Assembly: GCF_000715075.1 (NCBI RefSeq)
Contig: NC_134089.1
Location: 101,997,157-102,061,156 of the forward strand
Origin: Nicotiana tabacum
Taxonomy: Eukaryota; Streptophyta; Magnoliopsida; Solanales; Solanaceae
Length of the DNA: 64,000 nucleotides
Direction of reading: 5' to 3'
Numbering within the stretch: position 1 is the first letter of the stretch; each line of letters starts with the position of its first letter. Below are positions 47,111-57,736 of the stretch, in pieces. The notes under the pieces were generated by a model that was given only the letters and a program-made list of their open reading frames with translations, was not told the DNA's origin and did not search any database. Both the position numbers and the translations under genes were made by a program.

Positions 47111-50100
47111 CTTGTTACTTCAAGAGTTTGATTGGAGATTGTGGACCAGAAAGGTAGTGAGAACCAAGTGGCGGACCACTTGTCCCGCTTGGAGGAGGAG
47201 GGGAGGCCTCGTGACGGCCTAGAAATCAATGATTCATTTCCCGACGAACAACTCCTTTTGGTATCAATGAATGATATGCCATGGTTTGCCAATGTTGCTA
47301 ATTTCTTTGTGACTGGTGTAATCCCGTGTGAGTTCTCTTCTAACCAAAGGAAGAAGCTCAAGCGGGATAGTTTGGATTTCTATTGGGATGAGCCGTACTT
47401 GTTCAAGATTTGAACGGATGGTGTGATACGAAGGTGTGTCCCGGAGGAGGAGCAATTGAGTATATTGGAGGCTTGTCATTCCTCTCCCTATGGTGGCCAT
47501 CATGGCTGGGCGAGGATGGCTTCTAAATTTCTTAGTTGTGTATTTTATTGGCCAACTTTGTTCAAAGATACGGGTGATTTTGTGAAGAGATGCGACGAAT
47601 GCCAAAGAGCGGGTGGAATTTCGAAGAAAGATGAGATGCCTCTCAATACCATCCTTGAGGTTGATATTTTTGATGTATGGGGCATTGATTTCATGGGCCC
47701 ATTTGTTAGCTCTTGTGGGAACACTTACATTCTTGTGGCGGTGAGCTCATGTGCCCTTTGAGCTCATGTGTGATGTGAGCGATGTAGCAGTTGGGGCGGT
47801 TTTGTGTCAAAGAGTGAACAAAATGTTTCATCCGGTGTACTATGCGAGCAAGACAATGAATGATGCTCAAATGAACTACACGGTGACCGAGAAAGAACTT
47901 TTGGCTATTGTGTTTGCTATGGAAAATTCTGGCCGTATCTTATAGGTGCTAAGGTTATTATTCACACAGACCATGCTGCACTCTGGTACTTGATGATGAA
48001 GAAGGACTCCAAAGCTAGACTGATGTGATGGGTCTTGTTACTTCAAGAGTTTGATTGGAGATTGTGGACCAGAAAGGTAGTGAGAACCAAGTGGCGGACC
48101 ACTTGTCCCGCTTGGAGGAGGAGGGGAGGCCTCGTGACGGCCTAGAAATCAATGATTCATTTCCCGACGAACAACTCCTTTTGGTATCAATGAATGATAT
48201 GCCATGGTTTGCCAATGTTGCTAATTTCTTTGTGACTGGTGTAATCCCGTGTGAGTTCTCTTCTAACCAAAGGAAGAAGCTCAAGCGGGATAGTTTGGAT
48301 TTCTATTGGGATGAGCCGTACTTGTTCAAGATTTGAACGGATGGTGTGATACGAAGGTGTGTCCCGGAGGAGGAGCAATTGAGTATATTGGAGGCTTGTC
48401 ATTCCTCTCTCTATGGTGGCCATCATGGCTGGGCAAGGATGGCTTCTAAAGTTCTTAGTTGTGCATTTTATTGGCCAACTTTGTTCAAAGATACGGGTGA
48501 TTTTGTGAAGAGATGCGACGAATGCCAAAGAGCGGGTGGAATTTCGAAGAAAGATGAGATGCCTCTCAATACCATCCTTGAGGTTGATATTTTTGATGTA
48601 TGGGGCATTGATTTCATGGGCCCATTTGTTAGCTCTTGTGGGAACACTTACATTCTTGTGGCGGTGAGCTCATGTGCCCTTTGAGCTCATGTGTGATGCG
48701 AGCGATGTTGCAGTTGGGGCGGTTTTGGGTCAAAGAGTGAACAATGTTTCATCCGGTGTACTATGCGAGCAAGACAATGAATAATGCTCAAATGAACTAC
48801 ACGGTGACCGAGAAAGAACTTTTGGCTATTGTGTTTGCTATGGAAAATTCTGGCCGTATCTTATAGGTGCTAAGGTTATTATTCACACTGACCATGCCGC
48901 ACTCTGGTACTTGATGATGAAGAAGGACTCCAAAGCTAGATTGATGCGATGGGTCTTGTTACTTCAAGAGTTTGATTCGAGATTGTGGACCAGAAAGGTA
49001 GTGAGAACCAAGTGGCGGACCACTTGTCCCTCTTGGAGGAGGAGGGGAGGCCTCGTGATGGCCTAGAAATCAATGATTCATTTCCCGACGAACAACTCCT
49101 TTTGGTATCAATAAATGATATGCCATGGTTTGCCAATGTTGCTAATTTCTTTGTGACTGGTGTAATCCCGTGTGAGCTCTCTTCTAACCAAAGGAAGTAG
49201 CTCAAGCGGGATAGTTTGGATTTCTATTGGGATGAGCCGTACTTGTTCAAGATTTGAACGGATGGTGTGATAGGAAGGTGTGTCCCGGAGGAGGAGCAAT
49301 TGAGTATATTGGAGGCTTGTCATTCCTCTCCCTATGGTGGCCATCATGGCTGGGCGAGGATGGCTTCTAAATTTCTTAGTTGTGTATTTTATTGGCCAAC
49401 TTTGTTCAAAGATACGGGTGATTTTGTGAAGAGATGCGACGAATGCCAAAGAGCGGGTGGAATTTCGAAGAAAGATGAGATGCCTCTCAATACCATCCTT
49501 GAGGTTGATATTTTTGATGTATGGGGCATTGATTTCATGGGCCCATTTGTTAGCTCTTGTGGGAACACTTACATTCTTGTGGCGGTGAGCTCATGTGCCC
49601 TTTGAGCTCATGTGTGATGCGAGCGATGTTGCAGTTGGGGCGGTTTTGGGTCAAAGAGTGAACAATGTTTCATCCGGTGTACTATGCGAGCAAGACAATG
49701 AATAATGCTCAAATGAACTACACGGTGACCGAGAAAGAACTTTTGGCTATTGTGTTTGCTATGGAAAATTCTGGCCGTATCTTATAGGTGCTAAGGTTAT
49801 TATTCACACTGACCATGCCGCACTCTGGTACTTGATGATGAAGAAGGACTCCAAAGCTAGACTGATGCGATGGGTCTTGTTACTTCAAGAGTTTGATTGG
49901 ATATTGTGGACCAGAAAGGTAGTGAGAACCAAGTGGCGGACCACTTGTCCCGCTTGGAGGAGGAGGGGAGGCCTCGTGACGGCCTAAAAATCAATGATTC
50001 ATTTCCCGACGAACAACTCCTTTTGGTATCAATGAATGATATGCCATGGTTTGCCAATGTTGATAATTTCTTTGTGACTGGTGTAATCCCGTGTGAGCTC

Positions 50101-50508
50101 TCTTCTAACGAAAGGAAGAAGCTCAAGCGGGATAGTTTGTATTTCTATTGGGATGAGCCGTACTTGTTCAAGATTTGAACGGATGGTGTGATACGAAGGT
50201 GTGTCCCAGAGGAGGAGCAATTGAGTATATTGGAGGCTTGTCTTTCCTCTCCCTATGGTGGCCATCATGGCTGGGCGAGGATGGCTTCTAAAGTTCTTTG
50301 TTGTGCATTTTATTGGACAACTTTGTTCAAAGATACGGGTGATTTTGTGAAGAGATGCGACGAATGCCAAAGAGCGGGTGAAATTTCGAAGAAAGATGAG
50401 ATGCCTCTCAATACCATCCTTGAGTTTGATATTTTTGATGTATGGGGCATTGATTTCATGGGCCCATTTGTTAGCTCTTGTGGGAACACTTACATTCTTG
50501 TGGCGGTG
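46829..50508 (+). repeat. Tandem array of a 921-923-bp pol segment, four copies
   Basis: Copies start at 46829, 47752, 48675 and 49596 (each at TGCCCTTTGAGCTCATGTG), giving steps of 923, 923 and 921. Each repeats most of RNase H, the tether, the integrase zinc finger and the first part of the integrase core up to NTYILVAV. The first three end GGCGGTG then a small filler AGCTCATG before the next copy; the fourth runs on into GACTATATTTC. Units 3 and 4 share a 2-base loss (GAACAATG rather than GAACAAAATG). Variants are mosaic across units. Confidence 0.95.
47423..47751 (+). pseudogene. Integrase N-terminal fragment, array unit 1
   Basis: EEEQLSILEACH, the GGHHGWARM segment and RCDECQ give the HHCC zinc finger. 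Then DVWGIDFMGPF carries the first catalytic Asp, and the frame is cut after NTYILVAV by the array join. Repeated at 48346-48674 (unit 2) and 49267-49595 (unit 3). Unit 3 also has a stop in the upstream tether (GAAGTAG near 49195). Confidence 0.85.
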
Positions 50509-51360
50509 GACTATATTTCAAAGTGGGTTGAAGCCGTGGCTTTGCCCAACAATGAGGCCCGAAGTATTGTTGAATTTCTCAAAAAGAGAATTTTTACAAG
50601 GTTTGGTACTCCTCGTGCAATCATAAGTGATGGGGGTCTCATTTTTGCAATAGAGCTTTTGACACTTTGCTTTCAAAGTATGGTGTCAATCACAAAGTTT
50701 CTACTCCCTATCATCCTCAGGCAAGTGGTCAAGTTGAATTCTCCAACATGGAAATCAAAAGCATATTGTCAAAGGCGGTCAATACAAATAGGACCGATTG
50801 GTCAAAGAAGTTGGATGACGCTCTATGGGCTTACAGGACTGCTTACAAGACTCCGATTGGTATGTCTCCGTATCGGCTGGTGTTTGGAAAAACTTTCCAT
50901 CTACCGTTGAGTTAGAGCACATGGACATGTGGGCTTTGAGGAAGCTAAATCTTGAGTGGGATGTTGGAGCCAATCTTTATGTGGAGCATCTTAATGAACT
51001 TGATGAATTCCGATTCCACGCCTACTCTAGTTCGTCCTTGTACAGGGACAAGATTAAGTACCTTCATGATAAATATGCTAGTCGAAAGGAGTTTAAAGTA
51101 GGTGATTTAGTTCTCTTGTTCAATTCTCGGTTACGTCTGTTTCAGGGTAAGCTTAAATCAAAATGGAATGGACCGTTTGAAGTGGTGTTGGTGACCCCTT
51201 TTGGTGCTCTTTATTTGAAAAACAAAAATGGAGAGGTCTTCAGAGTTAATGGGCACCGGGTCAAGCATTATCTTGGAAAAATTGTTGACAGCCACGTGTT
51301 GGCACTTCTTCATTTCAAATTATGTGATGGTAACCTGCGTTGTGCCGCGACGTTAAATTA
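50188..51360 (+). pseudogene. Athila-type integrase, complete span, frameshifted
   Basis: Zinc finger (ACLSSPYGGHHG...RCDECQ; here the first His of the usual ACH is Leu), core with DVWGIDFMGPF (first Asp), AIISDGG (second Asp) and [12 protein letters not shown] (Glu in place), giving D, D and E over three frames. Frames change near 50640 and again near 50910. The C-terminal part has KYASRKEFKVGDLVLLFNSR and KSKWNGPFEV, the SH3-like GPF/Y module found in Ty3/gypsy integrases, and ends at 51361. Loss of the first zinc-finger His and the shifts make it nonfunctional. Confidence 0.85.
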
Positions 51361-51361
51361 G

Positions 51362-52519
51362 GCGCTTCTTGGGAGGAAACCCATGTGTTTTTCTTCTTTT
51401 TTTTTCTTTGTAGTATAGGATTGATTTTTGGGCTAACTGGTTGTGAGATGCTATAGGGTGGTGTTGATGCAGTGCATGACTTGGTGGAAAAAAAGTACCA
51501 GGTCTCTAAAGTTGTTAATGGGGCTGCACTACATTTAGTGTGGACCGCACTGGTGAGGGTGAAATGTAGACCTCTCTGAAGTTTTCCACTGCGACCGCAC
51601 TACATTTTGTATGGTCCGTGGTGGACCACTGCGGCCGCAGTCCATTTTGTGCGGACCGCAGTATGTTGCCTCCTCAAGCTTGAAAATAGTTGTGCAGTGC
51701 TGACCACGGTCCATTTTGTGCGATCCGCACTGGTTGGTGAGACTGGGCCCCAGGTCCTTTTCTATAAATAGGGCCTGAGGTCCTCCTTTTACCCTTTTCG
51801 AACCATGACTCTTAGAACTAATAGAAGCACTGTTCATCATTTTTTCTCCTCGTAACTAACTGCTTGGAATCATTATTCTTCATTTCATCTCATAGCCGGT
51901 ACCATTACATCCCTTTTGCTTGTTCAATTTTGTTAATTTCTTTTAATTTTTGTTTTTCCTGCTTCCTTTTCTATGTTTCCTGTATTTTCCTCTATTGATT
52001 AGATTAGGGTTGTTAATTTCTTGATTAGAGTAGGTTCATGTAGTTAAAAACAATGGGAAATTACGTAGGGACATGACTTAGGTGTTAATTAAGCTTAAAA
52101 TCAAAAATCCATGGAACCCTAACTTAGTGCCACAGCTAGCCACTCGGTGTGGACAACGGTGTCCTTGTGTGGTTCGCAGTACCATTTTGTGCGGACCGCA
52201 CTGCTAATTGTTCTGAAAGTTGAACCTTGGGGACTGGGCCGCACTACATTTTGTGCTGACCGTAGTGGCCCCTGTGCGGCCACACTACCTTTTGTGCGGT
52301 CCGCACTGCCTTGATATAGAGAGTGGGTAGTCTGAACCCCACCTCTATGCGGACTGCACTACCATTTTGTGCAGACCGTAGTGGCCCCTGTGCGGCTGCA
52401 CTACCTTTTGTGCGGTCTACATGCACACCTTTTGCAACTATCTGTTTCTTTTCTGCAATTCTGTTTCTTGACTGTTGCAACTGAAACTAATAAGTTCATT
52501 TGGATTGTGTTTGCAGCCA
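51362..52519 (+). other. Spacer between integrase and third ORF, with GCGG/CCGC repeats
   Basis: Begins TCTTGGGAGGAAACCCATG, close to the GGGAGGCAACCCA found after pol in many plant Athila elements. It then has two runs of the GTGCGGACCGCAC words also found in the LTR (about 51529-51733 and 52150-52425), and a pyrimidine-rich stretch at about 51840-51980. Minus-strand frames here are by-products of the repeats. Confidence 0.6.
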
Positions 52520-54457
52520 ATGGTGAAACAACGGGGTAAAGGATGTAAACAACTTGGCAGAGGTGGATCCTCCCAGGGAGAGAAGCAGAAAATGATAAGA
52601 CTCACTCCCCAAGTTAGGCAAAACATTAAAAAAAATGAGGAAGATGATAAAATCTGCTGATAGAGCCATTGACATGTCGGGGAGTGAGTACGAGCCATCC
52701 CGGGAGATCTCTTCGGACTCTGTGCCAGAATACATCCCTGACTGGCCGGAGAGGAAGATGTTGAGAGACACACCTCCAGCATCCCCCGCTGCACAACCTT
52801 CCATAAACATTTCTTCTGGGTCCTCTAAGGGCTCAGGTGAAGGTAGTGGGGAATATTCCACCTCTCTCACAGCTTTATTATTTGGAGAGGGTGCAGTAGG
52901 TGATGATGAGGAAATATGGGGAGAAAAAGAAGTAAGAGAAGGAGGTGAACCTCAGGTGGGGGGTATTGCTAGGAATAGGAACTAGGAGGTTTGGCAAGAC
53001 CGATTTGTTAGTGAGGTAGCGTATCATAAATTCCAGGAATGGTGGCCAGTGAGGAAGTTGATCCCAGAGAGGAGTTTTGTAGATAGAGAATTGCTACCGC
53101 ACAACCCCAATGTGAGGAGGCAGTTTAGGGCGAGAGTAGGTTGAGAACATTTTTTGGATGAGTGTGTGGATGCCAACGAACACTTGGTCAAGGAATTCTA
53201 CACCAATGTTGCCCACATCAAAAAGGGCTCCAAGGTGACCAAGGTTCGAAACCTGAAAGTGCTGTTTGACGGGAAGTCAATAAACGATTACCTTGGCTTC
53301 AATGAGGAGTATGAGACCCTATACATGGCAAAGATGGAAATGGGCGAGGAGGTCCGTACCTGGATAGCACAATACCTGGCAATCCCAGGTACCACCCCTG
53401 ACTAGTTCACTGCGGGCGTCAAGATTCTGAGATGTAGTCTGAATTTCGAGGCACGGGGGTGGGAGACATTTGTATGTAGCAGATTGGACCCCATGACACA
53501 TAAAAACTCCCTACCTCTTCACCGAGCAGTTTTGGTGGCGTTGATCATGGCGGGGTACCTAATAAATGTGGAGAATGTGATGTCAAGAATTATTACAATT
53601 GTGGGTGTTTAGCATGACAGAAACTACCCATTCCCTAGTTTTCTCACTATGTACTTCCGGGATCTGAAAGTGGAAAAGAGGCCCTTTGACATCAAAGTCA
53701 AAGTGAAGGCCCCTTTTTCCTGGTACAACATGTAGGGGGATGATAACCCTAAGAGCAAGAATTTCAAGGGTATAGTTACTGCTCCAACTAGCCAGTCTGA
53801 AGAGCCAGTTGTAGTAGTGACTCCTGCTGAGCCTGCCTCTACTTCCACTACTATCCCTCCTGATCCATCCACCTCTATAGACCCGGAGATTCCATCCTCC
53901 CTGCACATCCTATTACTGCCCACCGACTGATCCAGGCACTTCTTAGTATCAACAACTGGATGCAGAGTGCACCCTCCCAGTTGTCTACACTCACTACTAC
54001 GGTAGAGGCTCAGTCGGTACCTCCACCCCCGCAGGTTTCCTAGTCTATAGAGGATGCTCTCAAGGAGATACTAGACAACCAAAAGAAAATCCTCGACACT
54101 CAGAAGGTACTGGTTGAGGCAGTTGCTTTACACAACCGGTTTCTCAAGGAGCTTGCTAAGGAGCATAAGAAATTAAGGAAGACGCGGGCTTCCAATGAGT
54201 CCGTGAAGGCACTGAGGGTTGATGTTGACCGGTTGAAGGCAGACCAGCTGCCTTTGGACTTATTGCTCGATGATCCTATGCCAGCAGCTCATACCCAGCC
54301 AGAGCAGTCATATAGGCCTCCAAAGAGAAAGAGGATGATTCCCAGAGCGGACGATGCAGTCATCCAGTTGGCAGACCCATCAGAGGCCTCTCCTAGTCAG
54401 CCACAGGATGCACCTCAGGAGCCTATCCAGTCCCAGGTCCCAGCAGCACATCAGTAG
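52520..54457 (+). pseudogene. Athila third ORF (env-position ORF) with plant-transposon-protein-like domain and coiled coil, broken
   Basis: Starts MVKQRGKGCKQLGRGG at 52520, right after TTTGCAGCCA. A one-base shift occurs near 52640; the next frame, rich in Ser/Pro/Glu, ends at 52985. Then FQEWWPVRKLIPERSF, EFYTNVAHI and VLFDGKSINDYLGF segments resemble the putative plant transposon protein domain of Athila/Ogre-type elements (from memory, not searched). Further stops lie at 53143, 53403, 53611 and 53734. The C-terminal third has a coiled-coil stretch (ALKEILDNQKKILDTQKVL) and a nuclear-localisation-like PPKRKRM at about 54318. No signal peptide or membrane segment was seen, so envelope function is not supported. 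Confidence 0.6.
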
Positions 54458-56190
54458 GCCACTGGGAACTAGTCTGAGGTTCCTGAGCATAGTGAGGACC
54501 CACGGGCCACTCAGGAGCCTTTTATTTCGTTACATTTATCGCACTTTTATTTTACTTTGGGTTTGTATATAAAGTTATTTTACATTGTACATATTCATTT
54601 CATCTATTGTATATTCAAATCCCCTCTTGTATATATTCATTCTACTTTCCACAAATTTTTCGGTCTTAGCTTCTTATTTGTGATTCGTAGCTTCTTGTTT
54701 TTAAAGTTTGCAATAAGCCTTTAGTTTTCTTAATACCACGGTTCTTTCCAAAGGTGGATTTTGTGTGAACCGGGTGGTTCTTCCCAATGATAGATGGTGT
54801 GACAACCTTCTTAAGGGTTTGAGTCTGTTTTCTTTTTGTTTTTAGTAGTTAGTAGTTAAGGGTGCCATAAGCAACGCTTCACTTGGGCCTAGCACATTTG
54901 CCTTTGATCTTATGGTGAAAAACAAATTGTTGTGTTTAGGATGGTGAAAGTAGTGACCTTGAGACTCTTGTGTTGACCGATAATCATCAAGTGGTTTTTC
55001 GGATTTATGGTGTGCTCAAATTTTATCTAAGTTCGTTGTGGGCCCCCGACTCTGTGTCTTTAGAAATCCCATAGCTTGTATGGTGGGTAATTGCATTGCA
55101 AGTCCAAGTCCCAAGCCATTGGTCTAGAATTTGCCCTAAATGTTTGTTAAGGCAAAATCCTAAGTGAATTTTGACTTGAGACATGATTATAGGCACTCCT
55201 TGGTCCAAATGATGGCTTGAACACTTCCATAACCTACTAATGATAAGATCCCTAGTCAACCCTTTTAATCTTTAGACCTTTTTCCTTCAAAACCCATAAT
55301 ACAAGCCTATACCCATTTAAAAGATACCCTCTCTTGGCACCTGATCTTTCCTTAGCACATGAGAAAAGTACAAGTTTGAGGGGAGAGACGAGAATTGTAG
55401 CAAAGTGGTAAAAAGGCACAAAAAAATGAAGAAAAGGAAATGCAATGAAAAAGAGTAAAAGAAAAGCAAAATACAAAAAGAATGTTCAATGTGAAAAAGA
55501 ATAAGAAGGGATTCAAGAAAAGCAATGAATGAAAAGTGTGGAAAGTTCAAAAAGGAGAAAAGGTTTGAAATGCATAAGAAAGAGTGACAGTGTCTCTCTC
55601 TAACCCCTTAGAAAGAAGTGAAATGACTCTAAGAGTCAAGTGAATGTGCGCCAAATGAAACAAAAGAAGTGCTTAAGGGAAGATAAAACCTACTTAGACC
55701 AAAACATTTCCTACCTGAACCAAAAGCCTTCACAATGTCTCCACAAAAAACCCTATATGATCTTGAGTTGAATAAAGCTTACATTAGTGGATATTCACAT
55801 AAGGGGAAAGCATATGGTACCTAGAACTGGAATTGTGGCTTTTTATTGAGAGAGATGAGTGAATTTCCATTATCCTTGTTCTGAGTGCCACTATCTTAAA
55901 GGTGAGGATTGCTTAGGGAGAGTTGAGGATGTGTGAGTTTGGGTTCCATAATGACCGAAGTAATAGAAAAGAGTTCTTTGATGTGTTGAGTCAATTCTTG
56001 ATGCTTTTGTGTTGCACTTAATCCATGGTGTTTAAAGGATTAAAAGTTGTTAATGATTCATTTGTATTGAGGGCAATTGTTAGTCCCAATTGATGCTAGA
56101 TGAGGTTACTTTAGGACAACTGAAAATTTCTTGGATGTTCTCTTAAAGGGTGGGTCTTATTTTGTTTGCTTGAGGACAAACAAAAGCTTA
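54458..56190 (+). other. Athila 3' untranslated region
   Basis: About 1.7 kb with no coding support. A purine-rich, A-rich part lies at about 55360-55600. The end is TGAGGACAAACAAAAGCTTA (56171-56190) leading to the polypurine tract, a layout typical of Athila elements. Minus-strand frames at about 55250-55550 read through the A-rich stretch and look spurious. Confidence 0.6.
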
Positions 56191-56203
56191 AGTTTGGAGG
56201 AGT
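56191..56203 (+). other. Polypurine tract before the Athila 3' LTR
   Basis: AGTTTGGAGGAGT lies directly before TGATAAC, where plus-strand DNA synthesis would be primed. The family usually has TTTGGGGGAGT; one G is A here. Confidence 0.75.
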
Positions 56204-57731
56204 TGATAACTAGGGATTTTAATACATTTTATACTCCTTCTTGCTTAAGTTTTGATTAGAAATTTACACAAAATAGTCCCAAAAGGCTCACAAGTTGTGC
56301 TTGATTGCAGGTTTGATCAACAAAGTGACAAGATGTCAAAGATCAGCTAAAAAGGAGTGAAACTTGCACAAGTTCCAAAGACAAGACAAGCTCAGGCAAA
56401 GAAGGCCCAGTGTGGCCGCACACCATTCTGCGGTCCGCAGATTCAGAGAGGTTGATTTCCAAGCAAAGATGCAATACAGATGCACTAGGTTTTGTGTAGT
56501 CCGTACTAAAGGCAATGCGGCCGCACTCGATTTAGTGCGGTTCGCAGAACCCGAGATCAGAGAGATGCCAGATTTGAGGATTGAAGCCTATGCCATCTAC
56601 GATCCATTTTATGCAGACCGCACTAGAAGCCTATGCGGCCGCAGTCCATTATGTGCGGGCCGCATTGCCCAAGTTCAAAGTGCTGTATTTTCAAGTTCAG
56701 AGCCCTAGTGTGGCCACACATTTTTATGTGGTCCGCACTAACCCTATAGGGGCATTTTTGTCCAGAATTTTCAGCTTAGTATAAATAGCTCCTTTTTCCA
56801 TTTTTAGGGTATCAAATAGTTTTTTAACGTAACTGTGCTCGTGGGTTCGACTTTCTTAGCCATTTTGGGCAATTTTATCTACTTTTCATCATTGAATCTT
56901 GTTATTTACCTTAGTGATTAATTAATATGAGTTGTTCTTCATCTATTTCTTATTTTTCTTCTTTAATTATGAGTAACTAGACCCATAAGCTAGGGTTGTG
57001 GCTCAACCCTAGTGTGGGTAACTGATGTATCGTGTATTTTAGGAATAGATTGACTATGAGTGTTTGATATTTGGGCCAATTTCATGGTTAATTGCTGAAT
57101 TAGTGGTTGCAAACACTAGTTTGTGTTTAGTTGACTAGGGCTCTTCTTGAGAAAGAGAGCCTAAGTCTCCGAAATTGGTCCAACAAGGAATTAGGGCGTA
57201 CTCAAGAGATTGATAGCCCCAATTAAAGGGTTAAACCTCAAGAGAGTAATACCCGACTTGACCCCTAGTTGCTTGTGCAAATTTGCATACCCAATTGGTT
57301 TTGAGAAAGTCAATTCGGGCAAAATCACTCGAACCACCGAAAGGTATAGAGTGAGTAATATTGTGCAACAGTTATATCATACTCTCCAATTATGTCAATC
57401 GTTTCTTAGATTCAATTACCCGTCAATTAACCACCTAGGTGAAAGTCATTACCCTAGTGCCTCTTAAACTATTTGAACAACCCTTTTTAGTTTAACTCTT
57501 AGCTTAATCTAGTTGCATTTACCATTTGTATTTTGATAATAGTAGAAGAAAAAAGAAAACCCCAAAAATGAGTAGAAGTGTAATTTGGAACAAATACGTA
57601 ATCCTAAACTAGATAGATGCTCGATTCCAAATTCTAGCTCTCTGTGGAAATCGATCCTGACCCTAAATCGAGTAAAAGCTGCTCCCACCCTCTGTCGCTA
57701 CTCATTTGTAGTGCAGAGTAGGCCACGATCA
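56204..57731 (+). mobile_element. Athila-type 3' LTR
   Basis: 1528 bp, TGATAACTA...CACGATCA, followed by GTGCC. More diverged from the 5' LTR copies than those are from one another, so the Athila insertion is older than the tandem amplification. TATA box at 56780-56787. GCGG/CCGC words at about 56405-56740. Confidence 0.92.
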
Positions 57732-57736
57732 GTGCC

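Larger units (their letters stand above)
41252..57731 (+). mobile_element. Athila-type Ty3/gypsy retrotransposon, degenerate, nested in Tekay-type gag
   Basis: Complete in outline: 5' LTR 41252-42790, tRNA-Asp primer site, gag, protease, reverse transcriptase, RNase H, integrase, third ORF, polypurine tract, 3' LTR 56204-57731, and perfect GTGCC target duplications (41247-41251, 57732-57736). Total length is 16,480 bp; about 2.77 kb of that is the internal 922-bp array. Gag and protease motifs (VSEDALRLRLFPFSLRGKA, LCDLGASINLMPYS) and the ORF after integrase put it in the Athila lineage. It has no intact gag-pol frame. Confidence 0.92.

Noticed and set aside
52520..54457. True envelope glycoprotein gene, making the element retrovirus-like
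   Set aside because: No signal peptide, membrane segment or fusion-type region is visible; only position suggests env.
55250..55550. Phe/Leu-rich minus-strand frames, membrane-protein-like
   Set aside because: Antisense of an A-rich untranslated region; TTT/CTT codons give an artificial hydrophobic product.
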